From contig JAOPVI010000086.1 in NCBI GenBank assembly GCA_025966225.1, positions 1 to 64,000 of the forward strand: a stretch of 64,000 nt of DNA, in the 5' to 3' direction. Below are positions 47,569 to 61,077 of this stretch, piece after piece. Made by a program: the position numbers and the translations under genes. Source of the DNA: Mycobacterium sp. Lineage in GTDB: Bacteria > Actinomycetota > Actinomycetes > Mycobacteriales > Mycobacteriaceae. Within the stretch, counting starts at the first letter, position 1, and each line of letters begins with the position of its first letter. The notes beneath the pieces are model-generated. The model made no database searches, was not told the DNA's origin, and saw only the letters and a list, made by a program, of their open reading frames with translations.

Positions 47569-48234
47569 ATGGCCAAGACCAAGGCCCACACCGCCAACAA
47601 TCTGACCGCTGAGGTCCGCGACAAGACCGGCAAGGGCGCGTCGCGTCAGGCCCGTCGCGACGGCAAGGTCCCCGCCGTGCTCTACGGCCACGGCGCCGAT
47701 CCGCAGCACCTGGTCCTGCCTGCCCGCGAGTTCTCGGCCGTGCTCCGGAACTTCGGCACCAACGCGGTGTTGACGCTCGACATCGCAGGCAAGGAAGCGC
47801 TCGCGCTGCCGAAGGCCATCGAGATCCACCCGATCCGTCGCACCATCACGCACGTCGACCTGATCATCGTCCGCCGCGGCGAGAAGGTGACCGTCGAGGT
47901 CAACGTCGACGTCGAGGGCGACGCCGGCCCGGACACACTGGTCAACCAGGAGTCCAACACCATCGAGATCGAGTCCGACGCCATGTCGATCCCCGAGCAC
48001 CTGACGCTTTCGATCGAGGGCGCCGTGGCGGGCACCCAGTTCAGCGCCGCCCAGGTTCCGCTGCCCGACGGCGTCACGCTGATCTCCGATCCGGAGCTGC
48101 TCGTGGTCAACGTCATCACCGCACCGACATCTGAAGAGCTCGAGTCCGAAGGCGGCGGCGCGTCGCTGGGCGAGCAGGCCGAAGAGTTCGCCGAGGCAGT
48201 GGCCGAGGCCGAAGCAGAAGCCGAGTCCGAATAG
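47569..48234 (+). CDS. rplY: 50S ribosomal protein L25/general stress protein Ctc
   Basis: A 221-residue long-form L25 (CTC) that binds 5S rRNA. The N-terminal L25 domain starts [20 protein letters not shown]; the TL5-like C-terminal domain follows, and the tail is a Glu/Ala-rich acidic stretch ([16 protein letters not shown]). The CAGGAG ribosome-binding site lies at 47554-47559. It is followed by pth after 24 nt, the conserved order in mycobacteria. Confidence 0.96.
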   Translation: MAKTKAHTANNLTAEVRDKTGKGASRQARRDGKVPAVLYGHGADPQHLVLPAREFSAVLRNFGTNAVLTLDIAGKEALALPKAIEIHPIRRTITHVDLIIVRRGEKVTVEVNVDVEGDAGPDTLVNQESNTIEIESDAMSIPEHLTLSIEGAVAGTQFSAAQVPLPDGVTLISDPELLVVNVITAPTSEELESEGGGASLGEQAEEFAEAVAEAEAEAESE

Positions 48235-48258
48235 CTTCGGGCCGGGCGGACTGCGGTC

Positions 48259-48834
<576 letters not shown>

Positions 48835-48847
48835 CTTCCCCGCGGGG

Positions 48848-49882
48848 CTAGCTCGGCCCGCGGATACCGCTGTCGACGACCTTCACGGGCTTGTGCGGGT
48901 AACGCTTCTCGGCGTGCGCCTTGGCCTTTGAGTCGGGGAGCACGTACAGCGTCTCCTCCTTGTCCTGCAACGGTTTGAGCACCAGCTTCACGAATCCCTT
49001 GCGGTCCTCGAGGTAGGGCTCGATGACGTCCTCGCCCGCCGGGCATACCGCCAGACAGTAGGCGGCCTTGTAGTTGGCCTTGAAGGACAGGCTCTGCCAC
49101 ATCGATGCGTTCTCGGAATCGCTGACGCGGGAACGGAAGTCGGCGGCATCGTCGCTGTCGGCGATGGTCTGGGCCCAGTCGGTGAAACCGCCCATGAACT
49201 CACGGTAGTTGTGTACCGAGCAGGCGACGAAGTCGAACTCGCCGTCCTTGCCGATCGCGCCGACCGGGCACGCCGCGACGCAGAGTTTGCATTCCAGACA
49301 GGGCGAATAGTCCAGCGGCTCGCCGTAACTCGAGACCGGGGCGTCCACCATGATCGTGGCCAGCAGGATGAAGTTGCCGAACTTCGGATGAATCACGTTG
49401 CGGTGGATGCCCATTACGCCGAGTCCAGCGGCGACGGCGACCGGCTTGTGTGCAACGACCCAGATGCGGCCGGGAAACTTGTCCATCTCCATGGGGAACG
49501 TCGCCGAGGGGTTGAGTGCGCGATGCCCGGCGTCCTGAAGTGCGCGCGTGATCCGGTGCGCGGCCTCGTTGATGATTTCGCCGGTGCGATGGAACTCCTG
49601 GTTGGCGACGCTGCGGGCGGGCGAGCGGACGTTGTCGCGGTTCATCTTCACGACCAGCGAGATGTAGCTCTTGGTCCCGGGAAGCGCATTGTCGACGTGA
49701 TCCCGCTCCGAGGCCAGGTCGGGATTGTCGACGCTGGCGAAGGCGACGTCGTCCGCGCCCGCCTCGAGACAGACCGTCCTCAGCCAATCCGCGTCGATCA
49801 CGCCGGGCGGTTCGGTGTGCCTGCCGCGGACCTTGCGCACGGTGGGATGGTCGGCGATTCGCGTGGGCAACTTGTCGGTCAT
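48848..49882 (-). CDS. QueG-like 4Fe-4S ferredoxin-domain protein
   Basis: A 344-residue protein with two iron-sulfur cysteine clusters, CLECKLCVAACPVG (about residues 195-208) and, later, CLAVCPAGED, resembling the ferredoxin part of epoxyqueuosine reductase. It lacks the full QueG architecture and there are no queuosine genes nearby, so the substrate is uncertain. The N-terminus (WLRTVCLEAGADDVAFASVD) also resembles QueG. It is convergent with pth (13 nt between stops) and appears to be leaderless from the promoter at 49891-49921. Confidence 0.78.
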   Translation of the reverse strand: MTDKLPTRIADHPTVRKVRGRHTEPPGVIDADWLRTVCLEAGADDVAFASVDNPDLASERDHVDNALPGTKSYISLVVKMNRDNVRSPARSVANQEFHRTGEIINEAAHRITRALQDAGHRALNPSATFPMEMDKFPGRIWVVAHKPVAVAAGLGVMGIHRNVIHPKFGNFILLATIMVDAPVSSYGEPLDYSPCLECKLCVAACPVGAIGKDGEFDFVACSVHNYREFMGGFTDWAQTIADSDDAADFRSRVSDSENASMWQSLSFKANYKAAYCLAVCPAGEDVIEPYLEDRKGFVKLVLKPLQDKEETLYVLPDSKAKAHAEKRYPHKPVKVVDSGIRGPS

Positions 49883-49890
49883 GACAGCTG

Positions 49891-49921
49891 AGTATAGTCA
49901 GCTATATCCAGATGTCGTCAA
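49891..49921 (-). promoter_or_regulatory. Leaderless promoter with overlapping inverted repeat
   Basis: On the minus strand, TTGACG (49921-49916) and TATACT (49896-49891) are 19 nt apart, and the start codon at 49882 is 8 nt beyond the -10, so the transcript would begin at or near the ATG. TATAG-TCAG-CTATA (49893-49906) is a perfect inverted repeat covering the -10, a plausible repressor site. Confidence 0.45.
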
Positions 49922-49994
49922 GATCCAGTGCGCAGGCGTAAAGATCCCGTCTGAATCGTGAATACGCCCAGCGGACGGGGGTAAACCTGAATTC

Positions 49995-50513
49995 ATGACA
50001 CAAACGACTCGGGCTGCGCATACGCCGCTCCTGCGGCGCCTGCTCGATGGCGGGCGTACGTGGGGTTCCCTCGAGATCTCGGCGAGCCGCTACGGCGTCA
50101 CGCGCTACCGCCTCGTGGTCTTTCCGCCCGGCATATCCGGTGATGAACGCGTGGTGCTGCGGCTGTGGCGCACCTTCCCCGTGTGGGGCATTGCGACCTG
50201 GCTACTGGCCGAAGTGGTGTTGATGGACGTGGTCAGCGCTGGTCAGGCGCTCGCCTTCGCGACGGGCACGTGCGCGGCGGTAGGTGTGGTGATGATGGCG
50301 CTGGCCGGCCATACTCGCCACCGCGTCCGCACGTTGACCGTGGTGCGGATGGTGGGCGTCAACGACCCCATGTCGGGACCACTGCTCCGGGACCTGCGCA
50401 CGCTGACCGAACGGCTGACCAACGCCGACGCCAGACTCGCCGCGGGCGAACTCACCACCGTCGAACACGAGGCCGAAGTGTGGCGCGTCTACGACGAGAT
50501 GCCTGCCGCCTAG
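49995..50513 (+). CDS. DUF6611-like membrane protein
   Basis: A 172-residue protein. The N-terminal soluble part (TWGSLEISASRYGVTRYRLVVFPPGIS) is followed by two transmembrane helices (about 60-80 and 85-103) and a cytoplasmic helical tail ending EHEAEVWRVYDEMPAA. I associate this with the mycobacterial DUF6611 family of unknown function. It is convergent with the ABC exporter genes, overlapping the permease end by 4 nt. Confidence 0.7.
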   Translation: MTQTTRAAHTPLLRRLLDGGRTWGSLEISASRYGVTRYRLVVFPPGISGDERVVLRLWRTFPVWGIATWLLAEVVLMDVVSAGQALAFATGTCAAVGVVMMALAGHTRHRVRTLTVVRMVGVNDPMSGPLLRDLRTLTERLTNADARLAAGELTTVEHEAEVWRVYDEMPAA

Positions 50514-51354
50514 TCGGAGGTGCGGCGCGCGTAGGCGCGCAGCGCGAACGGGGCGAGCACCGCCGTCATTGCCAACGACCAGAGGATGGTCGCCAACACC
50601 GGATGATGCAACGGTAGCTGCGCGTCCGGCGGCGCGACGGGACCGTTGCCCCACAACTCCCGCATGGCCTGCGCGAGCGACGAAACGGGATTCCACTCCG
50701 CGATCACACGCAGCCACTTCGGCATCGGCTCGGTGGGCGCAAACGTGTTGGCCAGGAACGTAATCGGGAACAGCACGCTGAACAGCACTCCGTTGACCGC
50801 CTCGACCGACCGCATCAGCGATCCGACCAGGATGCCGAACCAGATCATGCCGAACCCGAACACGAGGATCAGCGCGAACGCCAACACCGCCTCAGCGAAG
50901 CCGCCGCGAATGCGCCACCCGATGCACAGTCCGGTGATGGCCATGACGACCACGCCGAGCGACGAATGGATGAGGCTGGCCACACTGCGCCCGATGAGCA
51001 CCGACGAGCGCCGGATGGGCAGCGATCGGAACCTGTCGATGATGCCCTTCTCGACGTCGCCGGTGATGCCAGAGGCCACGATGAACGCCGTGAACACGAT
51101 GGTCTGCGCCTGAATGCCCGGCAACAGGAACTCGCGATAGGACGCGCCACCGGTGTTCGAGATCGACGCCCCGAACACGAACGCGAAGAGCAGCACGAAC
51201 ATGATGGGCTGCACGGTGACGTCGCTGAGCATCTCCGGCATGCGCTTGGTGTGGATCATGTTGCGCTTCACCATGATCCAGGACTGCTGGACGATGCTGG
51301 TCTGGCGGGTGGCCGGCCGCCCCACGTCGACGGCGGACGTGGGTTCGACGGCGG

Positions 51355-51358
<4 letters not shown>
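50510..51358 (-). CDS. ABC-2 type permease (DrrB-like)
   Basis: A 282-residue permease with six predicted transmembrane helices and the ABC-2 family block (VTVQPIMFVLLFAFVFGAS ... LLPGIQAQTIVFTA ... GIIDRFRSLPIRRSSVL). It pairs with the upstream ATPase (4-nt overlap) as a DrrAB-type exporter of lipids, drugs or antibiotics. The substrate is not predictable. Confidence 0.88.
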
Positions 51359-52323
<965 letters not shown>

Positions 52324-52450
52324 CCGGCCCACGCTATCGGTCGGCACCGACGGGCTGCCAACGCCTTCCCGGCGAGTGTGCGCAGAGTGCCAGAAATGCT
52401 CGGCGTGTCGCGTGCCGACACGCACGCTCGCGCAGGTAGGGGGCCGGGGA

Positions 52451-54085
52451 CTAGCTGACGAGCGAGACCGAGTTGGCGCGGCGCAGCTTGCCCGACGGGG
52501 TCTTCGGAATGGTTCCCGGACCGAGCACCACCACGTTGCGCGGCCGTACGTCGACCTCGGTGACCACCTCGTGCGCGACCTCGTGCTCGATGCGACGCAC
52601 CTCGATCGGATCCTGCCAAGCGTTGGATTCGACTGCGACGGCGAAGGTTTCGCGTGAGTGCCCGGCGTCGAGGCGCACCGCAACCGCACAGCCGGGGCGC
52701 ACGCCCGCCACGCGGCCAGCAGCCCGCTCGATGTCGGTCGGGTAGATGTTGCGGCCCGCCATGATGATGACGTCCTTCACGCGGCCGCAGACCACGATGT
52801 GGCCGTTCTCCATCTGGTAGCCCAGGTCGCCGGTGTCGTACCAGCCGTGCTTGTCCTGCGCTGCCAAGAAGCCACCCATCGTCAGGTATCCGGGGGTCAG
52901 CGACTCGCCACGCAGTTCGATGACTCCGACCCCGCGGGCGGGCATCACCTCACCGTTCTCGTCGATGACGCGGGCCTCGAGGTCCTGCAACAGCGGGCCG
53001 AGGGAAGCCAGCCGCCTGGTGTTGCCCTTGGAGGACGGCACGGCGCGCCGCAGCGCGGCCAGCAGATCGGCGTCGACCTCGTCGACCACCAGGCCGGCGC
53101 CGCATTCGGAGAACGACACCGCCAGCGTGGTCTCGGCCATCCCGTAGGCGGGCAGGATGGCATCGGGGCTCAACCCGAACGGCTTGCCCGCGTCCAGCAG
53201 GTCCTCGACGTCGGCGGGCTCGACCGGCTCGGCGCCGGACAGGGCGAACCGCAGCGTGGACAGGTCGAACTGACCGGGCTCGGCCTGCTTGCGCAGCCGC
53301 TTGGCGAACAGCGCGTATGCGAAGTTCGGCGCCGCGGTCATGGTGCCCTTGTACTTGTCGATCAACTTCGCCCACAGCAAGGTGTCGCGGAGGAAGTCCA
53401 TCGGGGTGACCTTGACGAGCTCCGCGCCGAAGTACATCGGGATGGTGAGGAAGCCGACCATCCCCATGTCGTGGAAGCACGGCAGCCAGCTGACCATGAC
53501 GTCCTTCTCGACGTCGTACTGCGCGCCGACGAACATCGCCTCGGCGTTGGAGTGAATGTTGCGGTGCGTTATTTGCACGGCCTTGGGAGATCCAGTCGAG
53601 CCGCTCGTCAATTGCATGAGCGCGAGATCGTCCTCACCCGTCTCGACGGGGTCGATCGGATCGGCCTCGAGCAGGTCGCCGATCCTGAGGACCGTGATGC
53701 CCTTCTCCTCGAGCACGGGGATCGCGACCAGGAAAGGCTCGGAGACGATCACGGCCTTGGCCTCGATCATGTCGATGACGTTCATCGTGTCCTCGGCCCA
53801 GACGGCGAGGTCGGTACGCGGGGTCGGTTGGTGCAGCATCGTCAGGCTGGCGCCACGCATCCACAGCGCCTGCGCGGTCGGCGCGATCTCGACCGGGAAG
53901 CCGGCCAGCACGCCCACGGCGTCACCGTGTCCGACGCCGGCCGCTGCGAGGCCGCCCGCGACGCATCTGGCGCGCTGGTGAACCTCGCCCCAGGTGTGGC
54001 GGATCGGCTCGTGGGGTTCACCGGTGACCATGCCCGTGGTGACAGTGCGGGCGTTGTGGAACATCTTCTCGGTAAATCTGCTCAC
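52451..54085 (-). CDS. pks16: Long-chain fatty acyl-AMP/CoA ligase, pks16 homologue
   Basis: A 544-residue acyl-adenylate-forming enzyme, exactly the length of M. tuberculosis Rv1013. It starts at the GTG at 54085 ([19 protein letters not shown]) with an AGGAGA ribosome-binding site. Core motifs: [38 protein letters not shown] and the C-terminal [10 protein letters not shown] with the catalytic lysine. Despite the gene name it is not a polyketide synthase. It would activate fatty acids, probably for lipid assembly. Confidence 0.92.
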   Translation of the reverse strand: MSRFTEKMFHNARTVTTGMVTGEPHEPIRHTWGEVHQRARCVAGGLAAAGVGHGDAVGVLAGFPVEIAPTAQALWMRGASLTMLHQPTPRTDLAVWAEDTMNVIDMIEAKAVIVSEPFLVAIPVLEEKGITVLRIGDLLEADPIDPVETGEDDLALMQLTSGSTGSPKAVQITHRNIHSNAEAMFVGAQYDVEKDVMVSWLPCFHDMGMVGFLTIPMYFGAELVKVTPMDFLRDTLLWAKLIDKYKGTMTAAPNFAYALFAKRLRKQAEPGQFDLSTLRFALSGAEPVEPADVEDLLDAGKPFGLSPDAILPAYGMAETTLAVSFSECGAGLVVDEVDADLLAALRRAVPSSKGNTRRLASLGPLLQDLEARVIDENGEVMPARGVGVIELRGESLTPGYLTMGGFLAAQDKHGWYDTGDLGYQMENGHIVVCGRVKDVIIMAGRNIYPTDIERAAGRVAGVRPGCAVAVRLDAGHSRETFAVAVESNAWQDPIEVRRIEHEVAHEVVTEVDVRPRNVVVLGPGTIPKTPSGKLRRANSVSLVS

Positions 54086-54418
54086 GACAGTCTCCTGCTG
54101 CAGTCCGGCGCCAGTGCCACGGTTTCCATGCTCCACCTGCAAGTACATAGTTCTTGCGAGGCGCGCACGCACAATTGGGAAGCGGTTTCGTCTCGAATCG
54201 GTGGCGGTCCAGCGAACCCGGACTTCGTCGTCCAGGTTAGGGCACCGCGATCTGCGTCAGCGCCGCGCGTCCGCCCACCGAGGTGCCCGGTGGGGAGAGT
54301 CGTCGCGGTGCACGCGTGACCGGTAGCTTTCACCGTCTCCCATCTTAAGAGACTCTTAAGTGACTACCAAACCTTTGCGCGAATTGAGGCGTGGGTCACA
54401 CGTCGACTTCAGTCGCCG
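54086..54418. other. Intergenic region between ispE and pks16
   Basis: 333 nt upstream of pks16 and downstream of ispE. It contains the palindrome at 54344-54360; otherwise only shadow frames. AT-rich patches lie near 54140-54155 and 54338-54370. Confidence 0.5.
54344..54360. promoter_or_regulatory. Perfect 17-bp palindrome upstream of pks16
   Basis: CTTAAGAG-A-CTCTTAAG is a perfect 8-bp inverted repeat around a single base, AT-rich in a GC-rich context, 58 nt beyond the ispE stop and 259 nt before the pks16 start. Its form fits an operator for a dimeric repressor (TetR or GntR type); it lacks a GC-rich stem and U-tract expected of a terminator. Confidence 0.45.
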
Positions 54419-55405
54419 TCACCGTGAACGCGACGGTGCGGGCACCACGCGGGCGCCGTGCACCGGCCCGCTGGCAGCCCGAACGGTCCGGCACACGCCG
54501 TCACCCGCCAACTGCACACCGACGTCGACCGCGGCGGAGGCGGAGCTACACAAGAACGCGCACGTCGGCCCTGAGCCGGACACCATGCCGGCCAGCGCCC
54601 CCGCGTCGATACCCGCGCGCAACGTACGCCGCAGCCGGGAATCCAGGCTCAGTGCGGCGGGCTGCAGGTCGTTGCCGAGCAACGGCGCCAGTTCACCGGC
54701 ATCCCCCGAGGCCAACGCGGCGAGCACGGGTTCGGGGTCGTCCAGCCGCGCAGGCAGGTCGCGGTCGGCCTCGTCGACGCGGTCGCGCAGTCGGTCGAGT
54801 TCGCCGAACACCTTTGGCGTCGCGAGTCCGCCGTCGGCGAAGGCCAACACCCAGTGAAAGGTATTGCGGGCCAGCACCGTTGCCAGCTGCTCCCCTCGGC
54901 CGGTACCCAACGCGGTGCCGCCGTGCAATGCGAAGGGGACGTCGCTGCCCAACTCCGCCGCCAACGCGTGGAGGTCGCGCCGTGGGACGCCCAACTCCCA
55001 CAACGCGTTGATCGCCACCAGTACGCCTGCGGCGTCCGCACTGCCGCCCGCCATCCCGCCTGCCACCGGAATGGACTTCTCGATGGAGATGGCGACGTCG
55101 GGCGTGCGCCCCACGTGGTCGGCAAGGAGTTCCGCGGCCTGCCACGCGAGGTTGCGTTGATCGGTCGGCAGCGGCCCGCCATTGTCGGAATCCTCCCCCG
55201 TGATCTCCAACGAGAGCACGTCGGCGGTGCGGACCGTGATCTCGTCGAAGAGCGAAACGGCGTGGAAGACGGTCGTGAGCTCGTGATAGCCGTCGTTGCG
55301 GACGTCGCCGACACCGAGATACAGATTTACCTTGCCTGGCACCCTGACCGTGACGGAGCCAGTGGGAACCCACTCCGACGCGGTATTACCGTCCGATGCA
55401 GGCAC
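54419..55405 (-). CDS. ispE: 4-diphosphocytidyl-2-C-methyl-D-erythritol kinase
   Basis: A 328-residue GHMP kinase of the MEP isoprenoid pathway, phosphorylating CDP-ME. Motifs: [14 protein letters not shown] (N-terminal), [15 protein letters not shown] (ATP loop) and [10 protein letters not shown] (C-terminal). The GTG at 55405 gives [19 protein letters not shown], which fits mycobacterial IspE N-termini; the V before PTGS is GTT and cannot be the start. ATG at 55438 is an alternative. In M. tuberculosis ispE follows ksgA directly; here two plus-strand genes separate them. Confidence 0.92.
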   Translation of the reverse strand: MPASDGNTASEWVPTGSVTVRVPGKVNLYLGVGDVRNDGYHELTTVFHAVSLFDEITVRTADVLSLEITGEDSDNGGPLPTDQRNLAWQAAELLADHVGRTPDVAISIEKSIPVAGGMAGGSADAAGVLVAINALWELGVPRRDLHALAAELGSDVPFALHGGTALGTGRGEQLATVLARNTFHWVLAFADGGLATPKVFGELDRLRDRVDEADRDLPARLDDPEPVLAALASGDAGELAPLLGNDLQPAALSLDSRLRRTLRAGIDAGALAGMVSGSGPTCAFLCSSASAAVDVGVQLAGDGVCRTVRAASGPVHGARVVPAPSRSR

Positions 55406-55592
55406 GCCACGACAGTATCGCCGGGATGGCTTGGCCATAGCCGGAACACGAACCCGGAAAGAAACAAAGGTGGTGAGATACCCCTCATGGATCCCGCCGC
55501 CCGGCACCAGGCTGGCTCGATACCGCAATGACCTCAGGCTAGTGTTTGCTCCGAAGGTGTGTCAAGGATCACAGACGGGACCCGCTCCGCAG

Positions 55593-56447
55593 GTGAATGA
55601 CGTTTTCCGACCCTACGCTCAGAGGGTGCTGGCCTCCGGGGACCGCTACCAGGAGTACGTCATCGACGGCGCCGTTGGCCACGGCGGATCCGCAGTGGTT
55701 TACCGCGCACACTGTGCCGAGCAACCCGCGACGACGGTCGCGCTCAAAGTGCTCGACGCGCACCATCAGGACCCCGGCCACCTGAGCCGCCTTCAGCGCG
55801 AGTACGACTTTGCCAACCGGGTCAAGCACCCGCACGTGGTGACGATGCTGGACTGCGGCCCCGGCTGGCTCGCCATGGAGCTGATCGGCGGCGGATGTGT
55901 AACGAAGCTCACCGCGCGGTCCGACGTGCTCGCCGCGCTGCTCCAGATCGCGGAAGCCCTCGACCACACGCACCGCGAAGGTGTCGTGCACTGTGACGTG
56001 AAACCCACGAACATCCTTGTTGCGGAAGACTTCTCCGTCAGAGGTGCGATCTTGATCGACTTCGGCGTGGCCCGCAACGTCGCCGACAACGTCGGACACC
56101 GACCCACCCACGTCGAGGCATCGCTGCCGTACAGCGCTCCCGAAGTGCTGCGCGGGCACGCTGCCACCCCGGCCGCCGACGAGTACGCCCTGGCCTGCAC
56201 CGTGGTCGAACTACTGACGGGTACAACACCATTCACCGCTTACACCGCGATGGGGCTGATCGATGAACACCTCAACAGTCCCGTCCCGCACTTCTCTCGG
56301 CACATCGACTGGATGCCCCGAGCGTTCGACTCGATTCTCGCCAAGGCCATGGCCAAGGATCCCGACAACCGCTACGACTCGTGCGGGGAGTTCATCGGAC
56401 TCGTGATCCGGGTGCTCGGACCGACGGTGGATGGTTACGTAACTTAA
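55593..56447 (+). CDS. Soluble Ser/Thr protein kinase with non-RD catalytic loop
   Basis: About 284 residues from the GTG at 55593 (GTGs at 55542 and 55557 are also possible). It is a kinase domain only: glycine-rich loop GAVGHGGSAVVYRA, VALKVL with the ATP lysine, catalytic loop HCDVKPTNIL, ILIDFGVARN and the APE region YSAPEVLRG. The catalytic loop has HCD instead of the usual HRD of mycobacterial Pkn proteins. There is no transmembrane helix or sensory domain. It is divergent from ispE and precedes a permease by 51 nt, so the two may form a unit. Confidence 0.85.
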   Translation: MNDVFRPYAQRVLASGDRYQEYVIDGAVGHGGSAVVYRAHCAEQPATTVALKVLDAHHQDPGHLSRLQREYDFANRVKHPHVVTMLDCGPGWLAMELIGGGCVTKLTARSDVLAALLQIAEALDHTHREGVVHCDVKPTNILVAEDFSVRGAILIDFGVARNVADNVGHRPTHVEASLPYSAPEVLRGHAATPAADEYALACTVVELLTGTTPFTAYTAMGLIDEHLNSPVPHFSRHIDWMPRAFDSILAKAMAKDPDNRYDSCGEFIGLVIRVLGPTVDGYVT

Positions 56448-56473
56448 CTTTTACCTCTCCAAGTATCCCCTCA

Positions 56474-56490
56474 GCTAACCCGGGGTTAGC
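56474..56490. promoter_or_regulatory. Inverted repeat just upstream of the permease start
   Basis: GCTAACC-CGG-GGTTAGC, a perfect 7-bp inverted repeat ending 8 nt before the ATG at 56499. It occupies the position of the ribosome-binding site, where no other Shine-Dalgarno sequence is obvious. It may be an operator or an RNA hairpin controlling translation. Confidence 0.4.
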
Positions 56491-56498
56491 GTCAGTTG

Positions 56499-57986
56499 AT
56501 GACCGCGACCCAGTACGACAAGTCGGCGCTTGCTCACGAAGACGAGGGTTACGACAAGGGCCTGAAACCCCGCCAGCTCCAGATGATCGCCATCGGCGGA
56601 GCAATCGGCACCGGACTCTTCATGGGCGCTGGCGGCCGGTTAAACACCGCCGGCCCAGGGCTTTTCATCGTCTATGCGATCTGCGGCGCATTCGTCTTCT
56701 TCATCCTTCGTGCGCTCGGCGAACTCGTGCTGCACCGGCCGTCGTCGGGCTCGTTCGTGTCGTACGCCCGTGAGTTCCTCGGCGAGAAGGCCGCCTACGT
56801 CGCCGGGTGGATGTACTTCTTCAACTGGGCCTGCACGTCGATCGTCGACGTCACGGCAATCGCCTTGTACATGCACTATTGGGGCGCATTCGAAGCCGTA
56901 CCGCAGTGGACCATCGCGTTGATCGCGCTCGTCATCACGCTCACCGTGAACATGATCTCGGTGAAAGTCTTTGGCGAGCTGGAGTTCTGGGCGGCGTTGA
57001 TCAAGGTCATCGCCCTCGTGACGTTCCTCGTGGTCGGAATAGTCTTCCTGGCCGCTCGATTCACCGTCCAGGGCCAGTCCACCGGGGTTTCGGTGATCGC
57101 CGACCACGGAGGCATCCTGCCGACCGGCATACTCCAATTGGTCATCATCACCTCCGGCGTGATATTCGCCTATGCCGCAGTCGAATTGGTGGGTACCGCT
57201 GCGGGTGAGACCGAGAATCCGGCGAAGGTCATGCCCAAGGCCATCAACTCGGTGGTGTTCCGGATCGCGGTGTTCTACGTCGGGTCACTGATCCTGCTGG
57301 CGCTGCTGCTGCCGTACACCGCGTACAAGCAGGGCACCAGTCCGTTCGTCACGTTCTTCTCCAGTATCGGCGTGCCCGCCGCAGGCGACATCATGAACTT
57401 CGTCGTGCTGACTGCTGCCCTCTCAAGCCTGAACGCGGGGTTGTACTCCACCGGCCGGATCCTGCGCTCGATGTCGATGAACGGCAGTGCGCCGAAGTTC
57501 ACCTCCAGGATGACCACGCGAGGCGTGCCGTTCGCGGGTATCGCCCTGACGGCGTGCTTCACGGTCGTCGGCGTCTTCCTCAACCTGGTGGTGCCTGCGG
57601 AGGCCTTCAACATCGCGCTCGACCTGTCGGCCCTCGGCATCATCGCGTCATGGGCCACCATCGTGATCTGTCAGATCCAGCTGTACCGCGGGTCGAAGAA
57701 GGGCATCCTCGAACGGCCGTCGTTCCAGCTGTTCTGGACCCCGTACACCAGTTACGCGACGCTGGTCTTCCTGGCCGCCGTGACTGTGCTGATGTGCTAC
57801 GAGAACTACTGGAACCTGGTTGCTCTGGTCGTCATCGTGCCCGTCCTGATCGGTGGTTGGTACGCCGTCCGCGGGCGGGTGCTCGAAGTGGCCCGCGAGC
57901 GCGTCGGAATCACCGGTAACTACCCGGTCGTGGCGGAGACCCCGCTCATGGACGAGTTCCTGCATAAGGACGCCAAGGACGACTGA
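56499..57986 (+). CDS. Amino acid permease (AnsP/GabP-like, APC superfamily)
   Basis: A 495-residue transporter with about twelve transmembrane helices. The N-terminal motif [20 protein letters not shown] (about residues 25-44) and [21 protein letters not shown] are typical of the AAT family (asparagine, GABA, D-serine permeases). AnsP2-like is my best guess, substrate uncertain. The TTG directly before the ATG at 56499 is ignored. It is preceded by an inverted repeat and by the kinase gene and is convergent with ksgA. Confidence 0.88.
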   Translation: MTATQYDKSALAHEDEGYDKGLKPRQLQMIAIGGAIGTGLFMGAGGRLNTAGPGLFIVYAICGAFVFFILRALGELVLHRPSSGSFVSYAREFLGEKAAYVAGWMYFFNWACTSIVDVTAIALYMHYWGAFEAVPQWTIALIALVITLTVNMISVKVFGELEFWAALIKVIALVTFLVVGIVFLAARFTVQGQSTGVSVIADHGGILPTGILQLVIITSGVIFAYAAVELVGTAAGETENPAKVMPKAINSVVFRIAVFYVGSLILLALLLPYTAYKQGTSPFVTFFSSIGVPAAGDIMNFVVLTAALSSLNAGLYSTGRILRSMSMNGSAPKFTSRMTTRGVPFAGIALTACFTVVGVFLNLVVPAEAFNIALDLSALGIIASWATIVICQIQLYRGSKKGILERPSFQLFWTPYTSYATLVFLAAVTVLMCYENYWNLVALVVIVPVLIGGWYAVRGRVLEVARERVGITGNYPVVAETPLMDEFLHKDAKDD

Positions 57987-58079
57987 CGCACGGGACCATT
58001 CGTTGACATGTAGAGCTGACGGCGATCGCTACTCGCAATTCGTCGCCCTCAGCGCCATCTCAACGCCAATCAGCGCCAA

Positions 58080-60216
<2,137 letters not shown>

Positions 60217-61050
60217 TCAGCAGCCGATTCCGTAGGCAATTGTCGCGTTCCGCGAAGTCTCGTTCGCTAGCTGTTCAGCGGGACGGTCCACGACCTCGGC
60301 CAATGCGCGAACCGTGTACGGCAGGCAGTATGACTCATTTGGTGCCCCGCGGAACGGATGTGGGGTCAGGAACGGCGCGTCGGTTTCGACGAGCAGCTGC
60401 TCCGGCGGGATGAGCCTGGCCGCCTCGCGGAGCTCGCGGGCGTTGCGGAAGCTGACCGTGCCAGACAGGCTCAGCAGCCATCCGGCGTCGACGCAGATGC
60501 GCGCCATCTCGGGGCCCGACGAGAAGCAATGGAAGATCACCGTCTCGGGAGCGCCTTCGGCACGCAGGACGTCGAGCACCTCGGCGTCGGCCTCGCGGTT
60601 GTGAATCATCAGCGGCTTGCCGGTGCGCTTGGCGAGCCCGATGTGCCACGCGAACGCCTCCCGCTGCTGGGCGACATCGGCGCAGCCGTCGAGCTCGCCC
60701 GGCCAGTACATGTCCATGCCGGTCTCGCCGATGGCCACGACCCTGGGATGCGCCGACAGCCGTTCGAGCTCGGCGCGTGCCGCGTCGTCGAGGGCGTTGG
60801 CCCGGGTCGGATGCAGGGCGACGGCGGCATAGACGCGCGGATCCCAGTCGGCTGCTCGGGTGACCCAACGCGCCGACTCCATGTCGTCGGCGATCGTGAC
60901 GACGGCCGTCACGCCGACGGCCGCGGCCCGGTCGAGGATCGCGTGCACGTCGTCGGCGTCCGATGCACCGCACGCGTCCAGGTGCGTGTGGGCATCGAAC
61001 AGGGGAGCCAACGGTTCCGGCGCAGGTGGCCGCTCGCGCGTGAGAGTCAC
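60217..61050 (-). CDS. tatD: TatD-family Mg-dependent DNase
   Basis: A 277-residue TIM-barrel metal hydrolase. The N-terminal metal motif DAHTHLD, E in [13 protein letters not shown] in [17 protein letters not shown] and the C-terminal VETDAPFL are all present. GTG at 61050 or 61059. The metG start at 61078 is divergent with only 18-27 nt between the start codons. Confidence 0.93.
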   Translation of the reverse strand: MTLTRERPPAPEPLAPLFDAHTHLDACGASDADDVHAILDRAAAVGVTAVVTIADDMESARWVTRAADWDPRVYAAVALHPTRANALDDAARAELERLSAHPRVVAIGETGMDMYWPGELDGCADVAQQREAFAWHIGLAKRTGKPLMIHNREADAEVLDVLRAEGAPETVIFHCFSSGPEMARICVDAGWLLSLSGTVSFRNARELREAARLIPPEQLLVETDAPFLTPHPFRGAPNESYCLPYTVRALAEVVDRPAEQLANETSRNATIAYGIGC

Positions 61051-61077
61051 GCCCCACACAATAAAGTGGACTCCCTC

